NCBI GenBank assembly: GCA_015658495.1 | Contig: DQOT01000264.1 | Coordinates: forward strand, 1-11,160 | DNA length: 11,160 nt | Source: Fidelibacterota bacterium | GTDB lineage: Bacteria > Fidelibacterota > Marinisomatia > Marinisomatales > UBA1611 | Reading direction: 5' to 3' | Shown here: positions 6,685 to 11,160 of the stretch, one piece after another | Numbering within the stretch: the stretch's first letter is position 1 | Layout: every line of letters begins with the position of its first letter | Translations under genes and position numbers: made by a program | Notes under the pieces: generated by a model | What the model was told of the DNA's origin: nothing | Seen by the model: the letters and a program-made list of their open reading frames with translations, nothing else | Databases searched by the model: none

Positions 6685-6735
6685 AGTGGTTGGCTGGTTG
6701 ATTGGTGTATCGTTATCTGGTTAAGTGGTTAGTCG
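6685..6735. repeat. Low-complexity GGTT-rich degenerate repeats between the BatD-like gene and efp
   Basis: The plus strand contains a run of GGTTG/GGTTA units: CTGGTTGATTGG at 6694-6705 and CTGGTTAAGTGG at 6717-6728 match at 10 of 12 positions, 23 nt apart, with more GTGGTT units on each side (6686, 6725). The minus strand accordingly reads as CCA/ACC-rich DNA. The composition is unlike the flanking genes. No coding function is supported; it could be a simple-repeat expansion or the remnant of a dispersed intergenic repeat. Confidence 0.5.
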
Positions 6736-6741
6736 GATATT

Positions 6742-7602
6742 CTAAACCGATTGGATCAGAGAAGAAATCTTCTCTTTATCCGCAGACATTTTCTCCGAAG
6801 TTGGAATCTCCCGAGCATATTTCACCATATCTGCCTCGAACAAAAATCGAGTCCAGTCCGAAAAAAGATCATCTGTCAAGGGAAACAAAGACCGGAATTC
6901 ATTGATCTCTTCTGTGGTCATTTCCAAAGCTCGGATGAAATATTTTGTTTCTAGATATTCTCGTGATATATGAGAAAGGTCAGCATAAAAATCTTTCGAT
7001 AGTCCATTCATATCCAAATCCCGCAAGCGCCGTTTTGCCCGGTCTTCCGGTGAATCTATGATGGTATAATCAATTTTCTGATAGAGGACATCCTGCCTTT
7101 GCTGCCATGTCCAGATCATACTTCCCAGCATGAAGAGTAAAATCATGCTTAATAAAACTGTTTTTGTTGGAAAAATTCCTTTAACGGGGACAGGTCCTTT
7201 AATAGGCCGAAAATCTTGATTCTCAGCGACGGCGAGAATGGATCCCACAGAAAAAGGGATGGGAGTTGCAGAAAGAGAAAAATCAACAGATCCGTCTTCT
7301 TTCAGGATATTTATGGCATAATCCGGAGTCACAAATTGTCCTGTATCCCAAGCCATGATCTCAAATTCAATTCCGGTCAATTTTCCATTTTCGTGGATCA
7401 AAGTTTGACTTCGTATGGGAATCGTGTCATTGATTTCTCCCATTTCCGGAAATTGAATGGATTCGTTCTCATTTCCATCAATTTTCACTGTCCATTGAAA
7501 AACATCGCCAATGAATCCATTCGTGGTATCCAGTTCAGAGACAACGGACAAGCTTTGGGCAAAGAGGAAAGAGGAAAAAAGAAATATGGGAAAAGATTGC
7601 AT
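6742..7602 (-). CDS. Membrane-anchored BatD/DUF4381-like protein of a MoxR-DUF58 cluster
   Basis: Likely a periplasmic-facing partner of the MoxR/DUF58 pair, of unknown biochemical role. The 286 residues begin with a short uncharged hydrophobic signal-like stretch (3-15) with a plausible cleavage at LFA-QS. A beta-rich extracytoplasmic region follows, about 17-135, resembling the start of BatD proteins (DTTNGFIGDVFQWTVKID). FRPIKGPVP at 131-139 leads into a transmembrane helix at about 147-165. The C-terminal cytoplasmic part (170-286) is helical and charged, with RAKRRLRDLD and the SREYLETKYFIRALEMTTEEI stretch resembling DUF4381-type tails. The ATG overlaps the DUF58 stop as TAATG; no other in-frame start lies nearby, although the lack of a basic N-terminus is unusual for a signal peptide. 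It is much shorter than full BatD proteins. Family assignment rests on layout and neighbours more than on a signature motif. Confidence 0.7.
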   Translation of the reverse strand: MQSFPIFLFSSFLFAQSLSVVSELDTTNGFIGDVFQWTVKIDGNENESIQFPEMGEINDTIPIRSQTLIHENGKLTGIEFEIMAWDTGQFVTPDYAINILKEDGSVDFSLSATPIPFSVGSILAVAENQDFRPIKGPVPVKGIFPTKTVLLSMILLFMLGSMIWTWQQRQDVLYQKIDYTIIDSPEDRAKRRLRDLDMNGLSKDFYADLSHISREYLETKYFIRALEMTTEEINEFRSLFPLTDDLFSDWTRFLFEADMVKYAREIPTSEKMSADKEKISSLIQSV

Positions 7603-8477
7603 TAATACCGTTTTTCTCTCATCCTGAAAAAGGACATGAGCGGTTCCACATAATCCTGATCTGTAGCAATGGGAATCATATCAAACCCAATTTTTTGGGC
7701 ATCTTTCTTGAATTTTTCCTGTCGCGTCTGAATCTCTTTTCTCAATCTGTCCTGTGCGTCTTTTGATGAAGTATCCACCCAAAAAGATTCGCCCGTTTCC
7801 GGATCTTCCACTTTGGCCAAACCCATGTCAGGCATGTTCGTTTCTGCTGGATCATAGAGATGAATTCCGATGACATCATGTTTCCGGTTCACGACTTTCA
7901 ATGATGACCAATATTCCTGATCCAAAAAGTCAGAAATGATAAAAACTACACTTTTTCGTTTCGCCACTTTCAAAAGGTAATCCAGGGCATTTTTCAAGGA
8001 TGTTCCGGTTCTTTCAGGTACCGTATAAAGGAGTTCTCTTACCACCCGAAGCACATGGCTTTTTCCTTTTTTCGGAACAACATATTTTTCAATTTCGTCT
8101 GAAAAAAGAATGAGTCCAACTTTATCATTATTCTTAATGGCGGAAAAACCAAGAACCGCTGCTATCTCTGCACCGATCTCCTGCTTCAATTGTTGTCCGG
8201 AGCCAAATTCACCCGAAGCAGAAATGTCCACCAGAAGATAAACGGTGAGTTCCCGTTCTTCTTCAAATATTTTAATAAATGGGGATCCGGTTCGGGCGGT
8301 TACATTCCAATCGATAAGACGGATATCATCACCGGGTTGGTATTCACGCACTTCAGAAAAAGTCATGCCACGACCTTTGAAAACGGAGTGATATTCACCG
8401 CCAAAAAGATTGTTCACAAGTCCGCGGGTGCGAATTTCGATTCGCTTCACCTTTTGCAGGATCTGACGGGGAATCAT
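7602..8477 (-). CDS. DUF58 protein with von Willebrand factor A-like domain
   Basis: DUF58 proteins accompany MoxR ATPases across bacteria and are thought to be their effector or scaffold, with roles in envelope integrity or enzyme maturation. The 291-residue protein has the DUF58 hallmark at 27-62: GEYHSVFKGRGM, then EVREYQPGDDIRLIDWNVTAR. The VWA-like part starts about residue 78 with the MIDAS motif DISAS (Asp84, Ser86, Ser88), a Thr-Ser at about 158-161 and ISDF at 181-184. A metal-binding fold therefore looks intact. There is no transmembrane helix, so it is cytoplasmic. Start ATG 8477 has only a weak upstream GAG. The gene is 216 bp from moxR, wider than usual for this pair, and overlaps the BatD-like gene by one base. 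Subfamily function cannot be assigned. Confidence 0.93.
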   Translation of the reverse strand: MIPRQILQKVKRIEIRTRGLVNNLFGGEYHSVFKGRGMTFSEVREYQPGDDIRLIDWNVTARTGSPFIKIFEEERELTVYLLVDISASGEFGSGQQLKQEIGAEIAAVLGFSAIKNNDKVGLILFSDEIEKYVVPKKGKSHVLRVVRELLYTVPERTGTSLKNALDYLLKVAKRKSVVFIISDFLDQEYWSSLKVVNRKHDVIGIHLYDPAETNMPDMGLAKVEDPETGESFWVDTSSKDAQDRLRKEIQTRQEKFKKDAQKIGFDMIPIATDQDYVEPLMSFFRMREKRY

Positions 8478-8500
8478 TTTGAGCTCGCTCTGAAATTATT

Positions 8501-8514
8501 ATTCAAAATTGAAT
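8501..8514. repeat. Short inverted repeat upstream of the DUF58 gene
   Basis: ATTCAA and TTGAAT arms flank two bases, centred about 30 nt before the DUF58 start. It could be an operator half-site pair, but a 6-bp AT-rich dyad can arise by chance. Confidence 0.25.
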
Positions 8515-8557
8515 GAATGGTGTCACCGGAAAACAAACTACAGTCATAGGAAATAAG

Positions 8558-8621
8558 TAAAACGAAATTATTTAAAACGTAATTCATAAGGCCTTATATA
8601 ATTACGTTTTACATAATTACG
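8558..8621. repeat. Nested palindromic element in the moxR-DUF58 spacer
   Basis: AAAACGTAATT at 8574-8584 is perfectly inverted as AATTACGTTTT at 8600-8610. The sequence between them holds a second palindrome, ATAAGGCCTTAT (8586-8597), so the stem continues after a small C/AT internal loop. The left arm is tandemly doubled (TAAAACG at 8558 and 8573). The right arm is doubled too (ATAATTACG at 8598 and 8613). The outer copies also pair, CGAAATTAT at 8563-8571 against ATAATTACG with one mismatch. The result is a nested dyad of about 60 nt. It lies 73 nt after the moxR stop and 81 nt before the DUF58 start. It could be a dispersed palindromic repeat, an mRNA processing or stability element, or a protein-binding site. 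The rest of spacer 8478-8693 shows no gene. Confidence 0.7.
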
Positions 8622-8693
8622 GCGATGATTGCACCCAATATTTTCAACAAAAAAAGCGTAGGGATTAAATGGCAAATCAAAGAGTCTTATGAA

Positions 8694-9689
8694 TCACGGC
8701 ACTTCGACGACTTCGAACAATCGTTGGATCACATCTTCCGTGGTCAATTCTTCCGCTTCTGCTTCATAGGTCAGGATGATGCGATGACGAAGAACATCCG
8801 CACCGCTATAACGAATATCTTCCGGCGTGATGTAGCCACGATGTTCAATAAATGCACGAGCCTTTGCTCCACGGATCAAATTGATGGTCGCTCTCGGTGA
8901 TGCGCCATATTCTATGATCCCTTCCAAATCATTTAAACCATGTTCCGCCGGATTCCGGGTAGCGAAGACGAGATTCAGGACATAATCTTCAACCTTCTCA
9001 TCCACATAAATATCATGAATAACAGATTGTGCATTCAGGATTGCCTGAGAAGAGACAACCGAATCCAAATCATCAACATTCACCGATTTGGTATTTTGCC
9101 GAAGAATGAGCCTTTCTGAATCGAGATCGGGATAATCGACGATCAATTTGAACATGAAACGATCCACCTGTGCCTCCGGTAATGGATAGGTTCCCTCCTG
9201 CTCAATTGGGTTTTGGGTTGCCATGACCAAAAACGGCGCATCTAATAGAAATGTATTTTCACCGATGGTCACTTGCCGTTCCTGCATAGCTTCAAGCAAG
9301 GCACTTTGGACTTTTGCCGGTGATCTGTTGATCTCATCTGCTAAAATAATATTAGAAAAGATGGGACCTTTTCGCGTATCAAAGTCCCCCGTTTTCTGAT
9401 TATAAATTAATGTTCCCAATAAATCAGCCGGGAGCATATCTGGTGTGAATTGGATTCGTTGAAAATTTGTAGCAATGAGTTTCGCTAATGTTTTGACCGT
9501 CATGGTTTTTGCCAACCCAGGAACACCTTCTAATAGGATATGGCCATTCGCTAACATGGAGATCAGGATCTTATTGATCAATTCATCCTGACCAATAATC
9601 ATCCGGTTCATCCCCTTTTTCAAGTCATCGACAAATACAGAAGTTTTGGAGATCCGTTCGTTGATCTCTGTTAAACTGAAATCGCTCAT
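8694..9689 (-). CDS. MoxR-family AAA+ ATPase
   Basis: MoxR ATPases are chaperone-like AAA+ proteins that act with VWA-domain partners. The 331 residues carry the complete ATPase set: Walker A GVPGLAKT at 55-62, Walker B IILADE at 114-119, the MoxR hallmark EINRSPAKVQSALLEAMQE at 119-137, sensor-1 region ATQNPIEQEGTYPLPEAQ at 157-174, Arg177 as the likely Arg finger, and sensor 2 GASPRAT at 262-268. The C-terminal lid domain ends at VVEVP. It is cytoplasmic. It starts 13 bp after the TPR lipoprotein gene with no strong ribosome binding site, and its partner DUF58 gene is the next gene downstream after the palindrome-bearing spacer. The family is certain; the substrate of the complex is not known. 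Confidence 0.97.
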   Translation of the reverse strand: MSDFSLTEINERISKTSVFVDDLKKGMNRMIIGQDELINKILISMLANGHILLEGVPGLAKTMTVKTLAKLIATNFQRIQFTPDMLPADLLGTLIYNQKTGDFDTRKGPIFSNIILADEINRSPAKVQSALLEAMQERQVTIGENTFLLDAPFLVMATQNPIEQEGTYPLPEAQVDRFMFKLIVDYPDLDSERLILRQNTKSVNVDDLDSVVSSQAILNAQSVIHDIYVDEKVEDYVLNLVFATRNPAEHGLNDLEGIIEYGASPRATINLIRGAKARAFIEHRGYITPEDIRYSGADVLRHRIILTYEAEAEELTTEDVIQRLFEVVEVP

Positions 9690-9702
9690 ATTATTAAATA
9701 TA

Positions 9703-10437
9703 TTAGGATGTAATGTGTTTCAAGACGGGAATTTCTTCAATTCCTTTTCCCAGGAATTCAATCTCAAATTTGACAGAGGGTGATAATTCGTGGTTTGGAA
9801 ATCTTTTTAGAAATTCTTTGTATTCGATTTCGGCACTTTTAGGGTCATTCACAACATTCGCATAGATATACCCGATCATGAATAGTGCGTGGGCTTCCTG
9901 CGATGAGCCGGCATAATTCTCAATCACTTTTCGATATTCCTGGATTGCGGTCGTAAAATCACGGAATTCATTCATATAAAGATCGCCCAGCATATATTGA
10001 CCTTTCGGTGTGAATTCATGTTGAGAATATTTCTCTGTCATGTACATGAGATGCTCAACGGCTTCTTTCACCATTTTCCGTTTTCGAAGCGATTCAGCCT
10101 TATTCAGGATATATTCGGGGAACTGGTCAATCTCTTTTTGAGCTTGTGTGGCGTGAATTGAGCCACCATAATTATTCACAGTATTTTGGAGCGATGCGTA
10201 TCCACTTGCCAGGTCATTTTTCCAATTCAAGTGAATGGAAGCCAGTTTGTATTGAGCCTGGGAGGCTAAACTATCCTGGGGATATTTTGTGACCAGTGTT
10301 TCCAGGTCCCTAATCGCCTGATCGGTCTCATTATTTTTTATGTTTTCATTGGATAATTCAAAAAGTTCACCTGCTGATTTAGAGCAGCCGGTGATCAATA
10401 GCAATCCTAAAAATGATAGAAAAAGTTTAGTTTTCAT
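9703..10437 (-). CDS. Outer-membrane-type lipoprotein with TPR repeats (BamD/YbgF-like)
   Basis: The 244 residues begin with a classical lipoprotein signal: Lys2 and Lys4, a hydrophobic core, and a lipobox LITGC with Cys18 as the acylated residue. The residue after Cys is Ser, not an inner-membrane-retention Asp, which is compatible with outer-membrane targeting. The mature protein is built of helical pairs typical of tetratricopeptide repeats. Recognisable units lie near 22-58 (ending TLVTKYPQDS), 59-95, 110-140 and three C-terminal ones from 138 to 232, with phrases such as AIQEYRKVIENYAGS and AEIEYKEFLKRFPNHE. This periodicity is seen in BamD, YbgF/CpoB and related gliding-motility-type lipoproteins. 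The ATG has a good ribosome binding site, AGGAAG. It lies between an Omp85 barrel gene and moxR, so a role in outer-membrane protein assembly is plausible but unproven. Confidence 0.85.
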   Translation of the reverse strand: MKTKLFLSFLGLLLITGCSKSAGELFELSNENIKNNETDQAIRDLETLVTKYPQDSLASQAQYKLASIHLNWKNDLASGYASLQNTVNNYGGSIHATQAQKEIDQFPEYILNKAESLRKRKMVKEAVEHLMYMTEKYSQHEFTPKGQYMLGDLYMNEFRDFTTAIQEYRKVIENYAGSSQEAHALFMIGYIYANVVNDPKSAEIEYKEFLKRFPNHELSPSVKFEIEFLGKGIEEIPVLKHITS

Positions 10438-10554
10438 TGTCTTCCTGTAGTTTTAAAGCGGTGGAAATTAATGCCGGTTTTTCTTCCTGAAAAGGGTTTG
10501 GTCTGGTTTTAAATGCATAAATGATTTATCGGTTCCACAATTCATGGATTAAAC
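10438..10554. other. Spacer between the Omp85 gene and the TPR lipoprotein gene
   Basis: No gene is supported in these 117 bp. Two CAGGAAGA sequences occur on the minus strand: one directly before the lipoprotein ATG and one about 40 nt further upstream with no ATG behind it. A 13-nt AT palindrome (ATAAAT G ATTTAT) lies near 10518-10530. No convincing promoter or terminator was found. Confidence 0.4.
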
Positions 10555-11160
10555 TCAAAAGAGATTTTGGATCCCTAATTGTATTTTTCTTTTTCCCGGA
10601 TTATCTACCTGAATAGCATAGTCCAAACGTGCCGGACCCAGGGGTGTTTTGATCGTGAGTCCTACTCCAGAATCCCATTTCAGCAGATCTGAAGAAATAT
10701 TCTTCGTATGGTCTGCTAATAAACCACCATCAAAGAATACCGTAAACCCAAACGATTTATAGGCGGGAAACCTGTATTCAATATTGGTCATAAAACGAAT
10801 GATCTGGCCCATGGGTTCACCTTTCAATTCTTCAAATCGCAGGACTTCCCATCCCCGCATAGACGTACTTCCACCGAGATAAAACTTTTCATAACTGTAA
10901 TCCTGGAGTAGTGAATCCCAGCCCCAGATTTGACCAATTTTAAACCGGCTGGCTAAAACTGATTTTTTACCGATCGATATATAGGATTGGAATGTGAAAT
11001 CTGCTTTCAGGTAATCCCGTTCGCCACCCAACACATTCCCTGCGGATTTAAATAATGCGGAAAATAAATATCCTTTCCGGGTAAAAATGGGATCATCTTT
11101 TTTATCAATATTGATCTTAAAGGCAATGGACCTTTTCTCAATTTTATCCTTTGATCCTGA
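10555..11160 (-). CDS. Omp85-family outer-membrane beta-barrel protein (BamA/TamA-like), C-terminal part
   Basis: Omp85 proteins insert or translocate proteins at the outer membrane. The reading frame is open from the window edge, so the 201 codons here are the C-terminal barrel, and the N-terminal POTRA region lies outside. Alternating hydrophobic/polar strands are obvious throughout. The diagnostic loop-6 motif appears as FYLGGSTSMRGW, with MRGW at about residues 101-104 of the visible part. The last strands read GVGLTIKTPLGPARLDYAI, the standard ending of BamA/TamA barrels, and the final residue is Phe, the usual outer-membrane insertion signal. A GTG inside the frame at 11034 is not a start: coding continues upstream as SIAFKINIDKKDDPIFTRKG. 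Whether this is BamA itself, TamA or another Omp85 member cannot be decided without the POTRA domains. It is followed by a TPR lipoprotein gene. Confidence 0.93.
   Translation of the reverse strand, partial: SGSKDKIEKRSIAFKINIDKKDDPIFTRKGYLFSALFKSAGNVLGGERDYLKADFTFQSYISIGKKSVLASRFKIGQIWGWDSLLQDYSYEKFYLGGSTSMRGWEVLRFEELKGEPMGQIIRFMTNIEYRFPAYKSFGFTVFFDGGLLADHTKNISSDLLKWDSGVGLTIKTPLGPARLDYAIQVDNPGKRKIQLGIQNLF

Noticed and set aside
8558..8621. Palindrome as an ordinary rho-independent terminator for moxR
   Set aside because: The stem is AT-rich apart from a central GGCC, it is not followed by a distinct U-tract outside the stem, and the downstream DUF58 gene is the functional partner of moxR. 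A weak terminator or attenuator role is not excluded.
8190..8900. Plus-strand frames opposite the DUF58 and moxR genes
   Set aside because: Both are mainly antisense to genes with clear family motifs, and neither translation shows a domain or a plausible start signal.
10438..10500. Possible leader peptide after the upstream CAGGAAGA near 10481
   Set aside because: No ATG, GTG or TTG follows at a usable distance, so the sequence is probably a chance match.

Overview
The window is a densely packed bacterial chromosome segment in which every convincing gene lies on the minus strand, so the reading order is from high to low coordinates. The organism is Gram-negative: there is an Omp85-type outer-membrane barrel ending in Phe, a lipobox lipoprotein, and a sedoheptulose-phosphate-isomerase-like SIS protein. 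Base composition is moderately AT-rich. A bacterial geranylgeranylglyceryl-phosphate-synthase homologue, a MoxR/DUF58/BatD-like set and an efp-accB-accC run would fit the FCB (Fibrobacteres-Chlorobi-Bacteroidetes) group or Candidatus Neomarinimicrobiota (SAR406). That placement is inference from gene content, not a phylogenetic result.

Layout in transcription order. (1) Envelope block: the 3' end of an Omp85/BamA-TamA-like barrel gene (10555 to the window edge), a TPR lipoprotein (9703-10437), a MoxR AAA+ ATPase (8694-9689), a DUF58 von Willebrand-type protein (7602-8477) and a membrane-anchored BatD/DUF4381-like protein (6742-7602). A 216-bp gap between moxR and the DUF58 gene carries a striking nested palindrome. 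(2) Translation and lipid block: efp (6036-6599), accB (5547-6017), accC (4002-5381), gcvH (3643-4002) and a GGGP-synthase homologue (2884-3624). (3) Tail block: SIS-domain isomerase-like protein (2312-2884), xerD-type recombinase (1423-2310), M50 site-2-protease-like membrane peptidase (785-1420), an untracked 41-residue single-span membrane protein (656-781) and the first 217 codons of glutamate formimidoyltransferase (1-652).

Many junctions overlap or nearly touch. The TAATG stop/start overlap appears at accC-gcvH, GGGPS-SIS and DUF58-BatD-like, so translational coupling is likely. The larger spacers (5382-5546, 6600-6741, 8478-8693, 10438-10554) hold no gene that can be supported. Three of them carry repeat-like or palindromic DNA. 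No tRNA, rRNA, CRISPR array, insertion sequence or phage gene was recognised.

Most genes are ordinary housekeeping genes. The points most worth a second look are the SIS protein with Gln where GmhA has its catalytic/metal-binding His, the small membrane ORF, the archaeal-type ether-lipid enzyme coupled to an acetyl-CoA carboxylase/GcvH cluster, the moxR-DUF58 palindrome, and the Omp85 barrel followed directly by a BamD-like lipoprotein.
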